Shown here: positions 52,989 to 61,054 of the stretch, in pieces
Layout: every line of letters starts with the position of its first letter
How positions within the stretch are numbered: the first letter of the stretch is position 1
NCBI GenBank assembly: GCA_002354655.1
Contig: DELY01000003.1
Coordinates: 62,001-126,000 of the forward strand
Length of the DNA stretch: 64,000 nt
Reading direction: 5' to 3'
Origin: Pseudomonas sp. UBA2684
Lineage (GTDB): Bacteria > Pseudomonadota > Gammaproteobacteria > Pseudomonadales > Pseudomonadaceae
Made by a program: the position numbers and the translations under genes
The notes under the pieces: generated by a model
What the model was told of the DNA's origin: nothing
The model's database searches: none
Seen by the model: only the letters and a program-made list of their open reading frames with translations

Positions 52989-54734
52989 TTAGAGGAACAG
53001 GCCTGGGCCTGGGCGGGCACCTTCGGGGAATTTGACGCCGACTTTGCGGATCTTGTTCCCTTCCATCGCGGCAACCGTCCACGTCAGGCTCTGCCATTCG
53101 ACCTGATCGCCGATAACCGGTTCGCCGCCAATCTCGTGGGCGATGAAGCGAGCGAGCGATTGCTGGCCGTCGACGCCGTCCAGTTTCAGGCCGTACAGCG
53201 CCGCAACGGCGCCCAGCTCGGCATCGCCTTCCAGCACGAAATCACCGAAGAAGCGCAGGTCCTGGCCACGTTTCGGCGCCTGGCTGAACAGTTTGCCGAG
53301 GGCCGGCAGGTCATGTTCGTGGCCGATCACGCAGAGCAGGTCGCCGGCCTCCAGCTTGGTACTGCCGGAGGGGTGCAGCAGCTCGCGGCTGCGAAACAGC
53401 GCGGCGATGCGCGTGCCGTCCGGCATTTTCAGCTCGCGCAGGGGCGCGCCGATGCACCACTTCTCCACGCCCAGGCGGTAGACGAACAGTTCCCACTGGC
53501 TGGTCGGGTGCACTTCCAGGCCGGCGCGCGACACCGGCGCCGGGTCCGGCGGCACGGTGACCTTCAGCAGCTTGGCGGCCCACGGCAGGCTGGTGCCTTG
53601 CAGCAGCAGCGAGACCAGCACGATAAAGAAGGCCACGTTGAAGAACAGCTGAGCATTCGGCAGCCCGGCCATCAGCGGGAACACCGCGAGGATGATCGGC
53701 ACCGCGCCGCGTAGGCCGACCCAGGCGATGAAGGCTTTCTCGCGGTCGTGGAAGGCGCGGAACGGCAGCAGGCCGAGGAAGATCGACAGCGGACGGGCGA
53801 ACAGGATCATCCACAGCGCCAGGCCCAGGGCCGGCAGGGCAATCGGCAGCAATTCGTGGGGGGTGACCAGCAGGCCGAGAACCAGGAACATGCCGATCTG
53901 CGCCAGCCAGGTCAGGCCGTCGAGCATGTGCAGGATGCCGTGGCGCGAGCGGATCGGCCGGTTGCCGAGCAGCAGGCCGCACAGGTAGATGGCGAGAATG
54001 CCGCTGCCGCCGACGGCGTTGGTGATGGCGAAGATCATCAGGCCGCCGCTGACCACCAGCAACGGGTACAGGCCGTTGGCCAGGCTGATGCGGTTGACCA
54101 CTTGCAACAGCAGCCAGCCGCCGCCCAGGCCAAACAGGCCGCCAATACCGAACTGCTGCAGCAGGTGCAGGAGAAACACCCAGCTCAGGCCGGTTTCGCC
54201 GCTGGCGAGCATTTCGATCAGGGTGACGGTGAGAAATACCGCCATCGGGTCGTTGCTGCCGGACTCGATTTCCAGGGTGGCGCTGACCCGCTCGTTGAGG
54301 CCGCGCCCGCCGAGCAGGCTGAATACCGCGGCGGCGTCGGTCGAGCCGACGATGGCGCCGATCAGCAGGCCCTCCATCAGACTCAGGTCGAACAGCCAGG
54401 CCGCCGCGACGCCGGTCAGACCGGCGGTGATCAGTACGCCGAAGGTCGCCAGCGACAAGGAGGGCCAGAGTGCCACGCGGAAACTGGAGACGCGGGTGCG
54501 CATGCCGCCGTCGAGCAGAATGATCGCCAGTGCCAGGTTACCGACCAGGTAAGCCTGCGGATAATTGTCGAAGACGATGCCGCCGGGGCCGTCGATCCCG
54601 GCGAGCATGCCGACGCCGAGGAAAATCACCAGGATCGGGATGCCGAAGCGCGAGCCGAAGGCACTCACCAGGATGCTCATGCCTACCAGCAATGCACCGA
54701 TCAAGAACAGGCTGTTGATGGTGCTGGCATCCAA
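52989..54734 (-). CDS. nhaP2: K+/H+ antiporter (NhaP2/CvrA type)
   Basis: Cation/proton antiporter for K+ export and cytoplasmic pH/turgor control. The 581-residue protein has 12-13 membrane segments (about 5-385, including [20 protein letters not shown] and [15 protein letters not shown] with the conserved Asp). A TrkA-C domain (about 405-490) and a CorC/HlyC-like domain (about 500-575) follow. The start is the TTG at 54732-54734 ([17 protein letters not shown]), with GGAG nine bases upstream; known family members begin MDAxTI. An upstream TTG seven codons earlier is possible but poorly placed. Confidence 0.92.
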   Translation of the reverse strand: MDASTINSLFLIGALLVGMSILVSAFGSRFGIPILVIFLGVGMLAGIDGPGGIVFDNYPQAYLVGNLALAIILLDGGMRTRVSSFRVALWPSLSLATFGVLITAGLTGVAAAWLFDLSLMEGLLIGAIVGSTDAAAVFSLLGGRGLNERVSATLEIESGSNDPMAVFLTVTLIEMLASGETGLSWVFLLHLLQQFGIGGLFGLGGGWLLLQVVNRISLANGLYPLLVVSGGLMIFAITNAVGGSGILAIYLCGLLLGNRPIRSRHGILHMLDGLTWLAQIGMFLVLGLLVTPHELLPIALPALGLALWMILFARPLSIFLGLLPFRAFHDREKAFIAWVGLRGAVPIILAVFPLMAGLPNAQLFFNVAFFIVLVSLLLQGTSLPWAAKLLKVTVPPDPAPVSRAGLEVHPTSQWELFVYRLGVEKWCIGAPLRELKMPDGTRIAALFRSRELLHPSGSTKLEAGDLLCVIGHEHDLPALGKLFSQAPKRGQDLRFFGDFVLEGDAELGAVAALYGLKLDGVDGQQSLARFIAHEIGGEPVIGDQVEWQSLTWTVAAMEGNKIRKVGVKFPEGARPGPGLFL

Positions 54735-54934
54735 AGGGGCGTACTCCTGGCTCAAGGTAAGACGAGAGCGCCCTTATGCATGGCGCGTGCCAGGGATTCT
54801 AACCCGCGCCTTCGTCACCCTGTCAAAAAAACGCCCGCGTAGGCTGGGTTAGGCGGCGCTCGATTCGCGCAGCAAGTCGAACAACCATTTTACTGCGCCG
54901 CTAAGCCGTCCGATGGCCACCCGCGCTATAAGCC

Positions 54935-56737
54935 TTAGAACCAGGTGTCCCGCATGTTCAGGCAGGTGTCGTCGCGGGCGTCGAGAAGCGCCAGGTCGTG
55001 GTGGCAGCTCGGCACTTCCCAGGTCAGGAAGTAGCGCGCGGCTTGCAGCTTGCCCTGGTAGAACTCGGCATCCGCCGGGTTGCCGCTCGCCAGGCCCTGT
55101 TCGGCCTTGATCGCCTGCTCCAGCCAGCGCCAGCCGATCACCAGATGGCCGAAGACCTTGAGGTACAGCGCCGAGTTGGCCAGGCCCTGGTTGACCTTGC
55201 CGGCCATCAGGTCGCCGAGCAGCGCCAGGGTCACCGTCGACAGGCGCGCCAGCAGCTGTTCCAGCGGTTGGCGCAGTGGATTCAGCGACTCGTGTTGGCT
55301 GGCGCGTTGGCAGCACTGCTGGATCAGCTTGACCAGTTGTTTGAGCGCCGCGCCGCCGTTCAGCGAGACCTTGCGCCCGAGCAGATCGAGCGACTGGATG
55401 CCGTGGGTGCCTTCGTGGATCGGGTTCAAGCGGTTGTCGCGGTAGTACTGCTCCACCGGGTAGTCGCGGGTGTAGCCGTGGCCGCCGAGAATCTGGATCG
55501 CCAGTTCGTTGGCCTTCAGGCAGAACTCCGAGGGCCAGGATTTGACGATCGGGGTGAGCAGGTCGAGCAACTCCAGGGCGGTCTTGCGCGCCTCCTCGGT
55601 GTCCAGGGTCTGGGTGTCGTCGAACAACCGCGCGGCATACAGACCGAGGTCGAAAGCGCCTTCGACGTAGGCTTTCTGGGTCAGCAGCATGCGCCGTACA
55701 TCGGCGTGCTCGATGATCGCCACCTGGCTGGAGGTCGGGTCCTTGCCGTCCGGCAGACGTCCTTGCGGGCGCTGGCGGGCGTAGTCGAGCGAATACAGGT
55801 AGCCGGCGTAGCCGAGCATCACCGCGCCCATGCCGACGCCGATGCGCGCCTCGTTCATCATCTGGAACATGTAGCTCAGGCCGTGGTGCGGCTTGCCCAC
55901 CAGGTAGCCGACGCACTCGCCGTTATCACCAAAATTCAGTGCGGTGGAGGTGGTGCCGCGCCAGCCCATCTTGTGGAACAGCCCGGCGAGGACCACGTCG
56001 TTGCGCGCGCCGAGGCTACCATCGTCGTTAACCAGAAACTTCGGCACGATAAACAGGCTGATGCCCTTTACCCCGGCGGGGGCATCCGGCAGCTTGGCCA
56101 GGACCATATGCACGATGTTCTCGGACAGCGGATGGTCGCCGCCGGAGATAAAGATCTTGTTGCCCTTGAGTCGGTAAGTGCCGTCGCCTGCCGGTTCGGC
56201 ACGGGTGCGCAGATCCGACAGCGAGGAGCCAGCATGCGGCTCGGTGAGCGCCATGGTGCCGAAGAACCGGCCGTCGATCATCGGTTGCAGGAAGCGCTGC
56301 TTCTGCTCGGCGCTGCCGAAACTTTCGATCAGGTTGGCCGCGCCCATGGTCAGGAACGGGTAGGAGGTGGTGGCCGCGTTGGCTGCCTGGAAGTGCGCGA
56401 AACAGGCTTGCGAGAGCAGGTTGGGCAACTGCATGCCGCCGACTTCGAACTCGCGCGTGGCGTTGAGGAAACCCGCTTCGAGGAAGGCGTCTACTGCCGG
56501 CTTGACCTCGGGGATCAGCACTGCGGCGCCGTCGACATACTCCGGCTCGTGCTCGTCGCCCTTGCGGTTGTGCGGGGCGAACAGCTTCTCGGCGATGCTG
56601 CGTGCCGTGCCCACGGCCGCGTCGAACGTCTCGCGGCTGTGGTCGGCGAAGCGTTCGCGCTGGGTCAGGGCTTCGGCGTCCAGCACTTCGTACAGCTCGA
56701 AGGCCAGGTTGCGGGAGCTGAGCAGGGACTCGGACAT
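54935..56737 (-). CDS. Acyl-CoA dehydrogenase (long form, C-terminal domain)
   Basis: FAD-dependent first step of fatty-acid beta-oxidation. The 600-residue protein is of the long type: N-terminal extension (about 1-80), ACDH middle domain (FGTMALTEPHAGSSLSDL, about 160-178) and C-terminal helical domain with QILGGHGYTRDYPVEQYYRD and HEGTHGIQSLDLLGRK. An additional C-terminal region of about 130 residues follows. The catalytic Glu is presumably in HEGTHG. Substrate length cannot be told. It starts at ATG 56735-56737 with GGAGGT upstream. It is probably regulated through the imperfect inverted repeat at 56754-56803. Confidence 0.92.
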   Translation of the reverse strand: MSESLLSSRNLAFELYEVLDAEALTQRERFADHSRETFDAAVGTARSIAEKLFAPHNRKGDEHEPEYVDGAAVLIPEVKPAVDAFLEAGFLNATREFEVGGMQLPNLLSQACFAHFQAANAATTSYPFLTMGAANLIESFGSAEQKQRFLQPMIDGRFFGTMALTEPHAGSSLSDLRTRAEPAGDGTYRLKGNKIFISGGDHPLSENIVHMVLAKLPDAPAGVKGISLFIVPKFLVNDDGSLGARNDVVLAGLFHKMGWRGTTSTALNFGDNGECVGYLVGKPHHGLSYMFQMMNEARIGVGMGAVMLGYAGYLYSLDYARQRPQGRLPDGKDPTSSQVAIIEHADVRRMLLTQKAYVEGAFDLGLYAARLFDDTQTLDTEEARKTALELLDLLTPIVKSWPSEFCLKANELAIQILGGHGYTRDYPVEQYYRDNRLNPIHEGTHGIQSLDLLGRKVSLNGGAALKQLVKLIQQCCQRASQHESLNPLRQPLEQLLARLSTVTLALLGDLMAGKVNQGLANSALYLKVFGHLVIGWRWLEQAIKAEQGLASGNPADAEFYQGKLQAARYFLTWEVPSCHHDLALLDARDDTCLNMRDTWF

Positions 56738-56753
56738 GGGGGTACCTCCACTG

Positions 56754-56803
56754 TGGATGGCGCCAGTCTAGGTCGGTGAATAAACCTCGCCTAGCACCAT
56801 CCA
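56754..56803. promoter_or_regulatory. Imperfect inverted repeat upstream of the acyl-CoA dehydrogenase
   Basis: TGGATGG (56754-56760) and CCATCCA (56797-56803) are the outer arms; CCAG-CTAGG-like inner bases continue the symmetry on both sides. It lies 17-66 bases before the ATG. It may be an operator; no regulator is identified. Confidence 0.3.
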
Positions 56804-56848
56804 TTGGCGTGATAAAGCTGCCAAACCCGAGGTGACGCTGCGCGCCGG

Positions 56849-57070
56849 CTAGCCCTGGGTTTTGGCCGCGGCTTCAGTGCGCCGCCGTTCGGTCACCGGA
56901 ATGCCGGCGATGCCCCAATTGTCGGTGTCCACCTCGTCGATCACCACCACCGTGGTCGCCGGGTTCTTACCCAGCACATCGACCAGCAATTGCGTGGCGC
57001 CTTCGATCAGTTGGCGTTTTTGTTCGGCGGTGGCGCCTTCGCGGGTGATCTTGATATTGACGTAGGGCAT
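56849..57070 (-). CDS. 4-Oxalocrotonate tautomerase family protein
   Basis: A 73-residue tautomerase. The catalytic Pro immediately follows Met (MPYVNIKITREGATAEQKRQ), and Arg residues lie in the helical part (VTERRRTEA). The true start is ATG 57068-57070 with CGGAG eight bases upstream, since removal of Met must expose the Pro. The longer frame runs into the MFS gene and is not real. Substrate unknown; the family includes degradative and promiscuous hydratase/tautomerase enzymes. Confidence 0.9.
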   Translation of the reverse strand: MPYVNIKITREGATAEQKRQLIEGATQLLVDVLGKNPATTVVVIDEVDTDNWGIAGIPVTERRRTEAAAKTQG

Positions 57071-57083
57071 TGCGACAACTCCG

Positions 57084-58256
57084 TTATGGCTGTGGGGTGC
57101 GAGGAACGTGGTATGACCAGGCCAGCGCCCAGAGCAGCGCGGCGGCGCCAAGGGCGAAGCTCTGGCCGAGGCTGCCGCCATGCGCCAGCCATTGTTCGGC
57201 GAACCAGGGCCCGGCGAGTTGGCTGCCGCCGTACAGGGCGATCAGCGCGGCCGACAGGCGCGGCCCCTGATGCGGGTGCAGGCTGCGCGCCAGGCGTTGG
57301 GTGAGGAATACGCTGCCGATAAAGGTGCCGCCGACCAGTACGGCGCACAACAACACGCCGACTTGTCCCGGCCACAGCAGCGGCGCGGCTACGCCAACGG
57401 CCTGGGCGGCGTAGTTGGCGAGCAGCGCGCGACGGTCGCCGAGGCGCGCACCGAGATGATTCCACAAAGCGATGGAGGCCAGGCTGGCCAGGGCCGTCCA
57501 GCGCCAGGCGCCGCTCAGCAGCGGATCGTCGGCCGGCAGTTGCTCGCGGGCCAGGGCCGGCAGAAAGGTCATCGGCAGGATGTAGCCCAGGCCGGCGCCG
57601 GCGTAGGCGAGAAACAGCGGCGTGCTGGCGCGGTCGAACAGCGCCGACGAGGGGTGCTGGGCCGCAGTCGGGTGCGGCTGCAGCGTCAGGCGCGCGAGCA
57701 GGCAGGCGCTCAGTACGGCCAGCGGCAAGGCCAGCGCGGCCACCGGCCACCAGCGCGCGGCGCCGTCGAACCATGCGGCCGGCCAGTCCGCCACGCCGCT
57801 GGAGAGCAGCAAGCCGCCGCCCAGGCCGAGGTAGATCAGGCCGCTGAGGCGCGTACGTTGCTGCTGCGCCAGCCATTCCAGAACCAGTGCGGGCGCCTGG
57901 ACGAACACCACGCCGTTGCTGATGCCGTTGGCCAGGCGCAGCCAGAGCAGGCTGGAATAGTCCTCGGTAAATCCCTGGGCGAGGGTCAGTGCGGCGTTCA
58001 GCAACAGCGCCACCGGCAGCGCCACGCGCATCCGCGCCGGTGCATGCAGGGCCAGGGCGAGCAGGGCGCCGAGCAGGTAACCGATGTAATTCCAGGTCGC
58101 CAGGCGCGCCCCCTGTTCCAGGCTGAGCAGACCATCGGCGATCAGGTGCGGCAATAACGGGGTGAAGGCGAAGCGCCCGAGCCCATGCACCACCACCAGC
58201 GCACTGGCGCCGGCCAGCAGGGCGAGGAGGATATGACGGGGCTGGGCTGAGGGCAT
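57084..58256 (-). CDS. MFS transporter of the YbfB/YjiJ type
   Basis: A 390-residue major facilitator with 12 predicted membrane helices. N-terminal HILLALLAGASALVVVHGLG and LGRFAFTPLLPHLIADG are the YbfB/YjiJ family signature. The C-terminal half has YAGAGLGYILPMTFLPAL and VGGTFIGSVFLTQRL. The substrate is unknown. It starts at ATG 58254-58256. It is divergent from the LysR gene at 58365, so the regulator probably controls it. The tautomerase gene follows after 13 bases and may be cotranscribed. Confidence 0.85.
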   Translation of the reverse strand: MPSAQPRHILLALLAGASALVVVHGLGRFAFTPLLPHLIADGLLSLEQGARLATWNYIGYLLGALLALALHAPARMRVALPVALLLNAALTLAQGFTEDYSSLLWLRLANGISNGVVFVQAPALVLEWLAQQQRTRLSGLIYLGLGGGLLLSSGVADWPAAWFDGAARWWPVAALALPLAVLSACLLARLTLQPHPTAAQHPSSALFDRASTPLFLAYAGAGLGYILPMTFLPALAREQLPADDPLLSGAWRWTALASLASIALWNHLGARLGDRRALLANYAAQAVGVAAPLLWPGQVGVLLCAVLVGGTFIGSVFLTQRLARSLHPHQGPRLSAALIALYGGSQLAGPWFAEQWLAHGGSLGQSFALGAAALLWALAWSYHVPRTPQP

Positions 58257-58315
58257 GCGGGGAGCGCCTTGGTCGAGGCTTGGCACCTTAGCGGTTGTGT
58301 TGGTGTGACTGGTAA

Positions 58316-58340
58316 TGAAAAATACTGAGTCTGTTTTTCA
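58316..58340. promoter_or_regulatory. LysR-type operator candidate between the MFS and LysR genes
   Basis: TGAAAAA (58316-58322) and TTTTTCA (58334-58340) form a perfect 7-bp inverted repeat separated by 11 bases, the T-N11-A geometry of LysR sites. It lies 24 bases before the LysR ATG in the 108-base divergent gap. Confidence 0.6.
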
Positions 58341-58364
58341 CTTTTAGTGATGTTGAGGGCTGCC

Positions 58365-59255
58365 ATGTCGCCTTGGGAACGTCTCAATCCGCAGTTGTTG
58401 CGGCATTTTCTTGCGGTCAGCCGCGCCGGTTCGCTGAGCGCGGCGGCGCAGCAGCTGCATTGCGTGCCGTCGAATGTCTCGGCGCGGCTGCGCCAATTGG
58501 AAACCCAGCTGGGCGCGGTGTTGTTTCAGCGGCAAGCCCAGCGCCTGCGCCTGACGCCCGCGGGCGAGCGCCTGCTGCCGCATGCCGAACAACTCGAGCA
58601 GCTGTGCCAGGTGGCCTGGCGCTGCGTGCAGGAGGATGTCTGGGCCGGCGAGCTACGGCTGGGGTCGATGGAAACCACCGCGGCCGTGCGCTTGCCGGAG
58701 GTGCTGGCGGCCTTTCATCGGGATGCGCCGCGGGTCGATCTGAGTCTGCTCACCGGCACCAGTCGCCATCTGCTCGACGAGGTGCTCGCCGGGCGCCTGG
58801 ATGCCGCGCTGATCGGCGGGCCGTTCGAGCATCCGCTGTTGCACGGCGAAGTGCTTTGGCGCGAGGAGCTGGTGCTGGTGCTGCCCGCCAGCAGCGCTGC
58901 GGAAACGCTGTTGCAGGGGCCGGTGACCCTGCTCGGGTTTCCCAATGGCTGCCATTACCGCGAGCGCCTGGAGCGCTGGAGCGAACGTCATGCGCTGCAG
59001 GTCGCGGCGCGCCAGAGCTACGGCTCGATCGACGCGATACTCGGCGGCATCGCCGCCGGGATGGGCATCGGCCTATTGCCGCGCAGCCTGTTGCAGCTGC
59101 ATCCGCGTGGCCGCTTGGTCAGCGCGCGCGCCATCGAGGCCGATCTGGCGGCGGCGCCAACCTTGCTGATGCGCCGTCGCGATGCACCGCCGCATCCGGC
59201 ACTGGAGCACTTGCTTGAGCTGTTGCGCGTACAGCCGTTGCAATCGGTCGCTTAA
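58365..59255 (+). CDS. LysR-family transcriptional regulator
   Basis: A 296-residue regulator. The N-terminal winged HTH (WERLNPQLLRHFLAVSRAGS, AAQQLHCVPSNVSARLRQLE, about 3-60) and the C-terminal substrate-binding fold (about 90-290) are complete. The start is ATG 58365 (MSPWERLNPQLL), with GAGG upstream; earlier GTG and ATG codons are less well placed. The divergent MFS gene and inverted repeat at 58316-58340 point to local control. The inducer is unknown. Confidence 0.88.
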   Translation: MSPWERLNPQLLRHFLAVSRAGSLSAAAQQLHCVPSNVSARLRQLETQLGAVLFQRQAQRLRLTPAGERLLPHAEQLEQLCQVAWRCVQEDVWAGELRLGSMETTAAVRLPEVLAAFHRDAPRVDLSLLTGTSRHLLDEVLAGRLDAALIGGPFEHPLLHGEVLWREELVLVLPASSAAETLLQGPVTLLGFPNGCHYRERLERWSERHALQVAARQSYGSIDAILGGIAAGMGIGLLPRSLLQLHPRGRLVSARAIEADLAAAPTLLMRRRDAPPHPALEHLLELLRVQPLQSVA

Positions 59256-59300
59256 GCGCCGCGGCAACCGAGTAAACTGGCCGGCCACAGGAGCCCGCAC

Positions 59301-60146
59301 ATGAACTACCGCCACGCCTTTCATGCCGGCAACCATGCCGACGTGTTGAAACACCTGATTCTCAGCCGCCTGATTGCCCTGCTGTCGCGCAAGGAGGCGC
59401 CGTTCGCCTACCTCGACAGCCACGCTGGCGTTGGCTTGTACGACTTGGCCGGCGACCAGGCCAGCCGTACCGGCGAATGGCAGGATGGCATCGCCCGCGT
59501 GTGGCAAGCCGAGGATATCCCGGATCAGTTGCTCGATTACCTGGAGGTGATCCGGGCCATGAACCCGGATGGTGTGCTGCGCCACTATCCGGGTTCGCCA
59601 GAGCTGGCGCGCATGCTGACGCGTGAGCAGGATCGCCTGCACCTCAACGAAAAACACCCGGAAGACGGACGCCTGCTCAAGGAAAACATGACCGGCGACC
59701 GGCGTGTGGCGGTGCACCTCGGCGAAGGCTGGCATGTGCCGCGCGCCTTGCTGCCGACCCGGGAAAAGCGTGTGTTGCTGCTGATCGACCCGCCGTTCGA
59801 GAAGGCCGACGAGCTGGAGCGTTGCGCGCAATCGCTGAACGAAGCGATCAGCCGCATGCGCCAGGCGGTGGTGGCGATCTGGTACCCGATCAAGGCGCTC
59901 GACCAGCTCAGACGCTTTTACCGCGACCTGGAAAAAAGCAGTGCCCCCAAGTTGCTGCGCGTCGAGTTGTATGTGCAGGCCACCGATGACGCGACGCGCC
60001 TGAACGGCTCGGGCTTGGTGATCAGCAATCCACCCTGGGGCCTGGAAGACGAGTTGAAGCAGCTGTTGCCCTGGCTGGCCGAACACCTGGCGCAAGGCCA
60101 GGGCGGCTATCGCCTGGATTGGTTGATCGAAGAAAAAGCGCCGTAG
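59301..60146 (+). CDS. rlmJ: 23S rRNA adenine-N6 methyltransferase RlmJ
   Basis: Methylates A2030 of 23S rRNA using SAM. It is 281 residues long. The N-terminus MNYRHAFHAGNHADVLKHL is highly diagnostic. The SAM-binding region is YLDSHAGVGLYDL and the catalytic motif IV is LLIDPPFEK (DPPF). A second NPPW motif (ISNPPWGLEDEL) lies near the C-terminus. Start ATG 59301 with CAGGAG nine bases upstream. It ends near the repeat-rich gap. Confidence 0.93.
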   Translation: MNYRHAFHAGNHADVLKHLILSRLIALLSRKEAPFAYLDSHAGVGLYDLAGDQASRTGEWQDGIARVWQAEDIPDQLLDYLEVIRAMNPDGVLRHYPGSPELARMLTREQDRLHLNEKHPEDGRLLKENMTGDRRVAVHLGEGWHVPRALLPTREKRVLLLIDPPFEKADELERCAQSLNEAISRMRQAVVAIWYPIKALDQLRRFYRDLEKSSAPKLLRVELYVQATDDATRLNGSGLVISNPPWGLEDELKQLLPWLAEHLAQGQGGYRLDWLIEEKAP

Positions 60147-60185
60147 GCTGGGTTATTGATCCGGACCTTTAAGGTCTTGATTGGC

Positions 60186-60305
60186 GTAGGGTGGGTGGGG
60201 CCGCCTAGGTTAGGCCGCAGGCCGTAACCCACCGACCGGTCCGCAGGGCCGGTCACAGGGATGCCTGACGACATCCATGGTGGGTTACGCCACTTCGCGG
60301 CTAAC
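60186..60305. repeat. Intergenic palindromic repeat cluster between rlmJ and msrA
   Basis: GTAGGGTGGGT (60186-60196) pairs with GTAACCCACC (60224-60233). A second arm GGTGGGTTACGCCACTTCG, then CGGCTAAC (60279-60305) follows, with an inner GACCGGTCC/GGGCCGGTC palindrome at about 60234-60254. It belongs to the same family as the repeats at 40123-40154 and 40268-40305. The whole 192-base gap between convergent genes is repeat-derived. Confidence 0.7.
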
Positions 60306-60338
60306 GACTGGCCTATACCCCGCCCCAGAGGCCTGCCG

Positions 60339-60986
60339 CTACGCCGGTAAACACACCCCGGTGCCGCCGAGCCCGCAGTAACCGCCGGGGTTTTTCGCCA
60401 GGTATTGCTGGTGGTAGCCCTCGGCATAGTAGAAGGGCGGTGCTTCGGCGATTTCCGTGGTGATGCTGCCGAGCCCGGCAGCTTTCAGCGCGGCTTGAAA
60501 GTGCGCCTGGCTGGCCAATGCGGCAGCCAACTGCTCGGCGCCGTAACAGTAAATGGCCGAGCGGTATTGGCTGCCGATGTCGTTGCCCTGGCGCATGCCC
60601 TGGGTGGGGTTGTGCGCTTCCCAGAAGACTTTCAGCAGCGCCGCGTAACTGGTCACCTGCGGATCGAATACCACCAGCACCGCTTCGGTATGCCCGGTCA
60701 GGCCCGAGCAGGCTTCCTCGTAGGTCGGATTCGGGGTGTGGCCGCCGGCATACCCCACCGCGCTGGTCCACACGCCAGGCTGTTGCCAGAAGCGCCGCTC
60801 GGCGCCCCAGAAGCATCCCAGGGCGAACACCGCCTGTTGCAGGCCGGCCGGGAACGGTGCCTGCAAGGGGTGGCCGTTGACGTAGTGGGCGGCGGGTACC
60901 GGCAAGGGCGTGGCACGGCCGGGCAGGGCTTGCTCGGCGGTGGGCAGTTCGAGTTTGTGGGCAAGAATTTGCGAGCGCAGAACCAT
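60339..60986 (-). CDS. msrA: Peptide methionine-S-sulfoxide reductase MsrA
   Basis: Reduces (S)-methionine sulfoxide in damaged proteins. The 215-residue enzyme has the catalytic [11 protein letters not shown] (about 57-67) and the C-terminal recycling cysteines in [15 protein letters not shown]. The N-terminal [18 protein letters not shown] is the normal family extension. The start is ATG 60984-60986 with GAGGAA upstream; an ATG six codons earlier exists. It stands between rlmJ and the GGDEF/EAL gene. Confidence 0.95.
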   Translation of the reverse strand: MVLRSQILAHKLELPTAEQALPGRATPLPVPAAHYVNGHPLQAPFPAGLQQAVFALGCFWGAERRFWQQPGVWTSAVGYAGGHTPNPTYEEACSGLTGHTEAVLVVFDPQVTSYAALLKVFWEAHNPTQGMRQGNDIGSQYRSAIYCYGAEQLAAALASQAHFQAALKAAGLGSITTEIAEAPPFYYAEGYHQQYLAKNPGGYCGLGGTGVCLPA

Positions 60987-61054
60987 GAGCCATTTCCTCA
61001 GCATTTAAACGGGTGTATCGATAGACCGCGCGCGGCGCGCGCTGTTACAGCCGA

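Noticed and set aside
54780-54830. tRNA T-arm-like bases GGGTTAGAATCCC on the minus strand
   Set aside because: The flanking stem pairs fail and no anticodon arm, acceptor stem or CCA end is present, so it is chance similarity.
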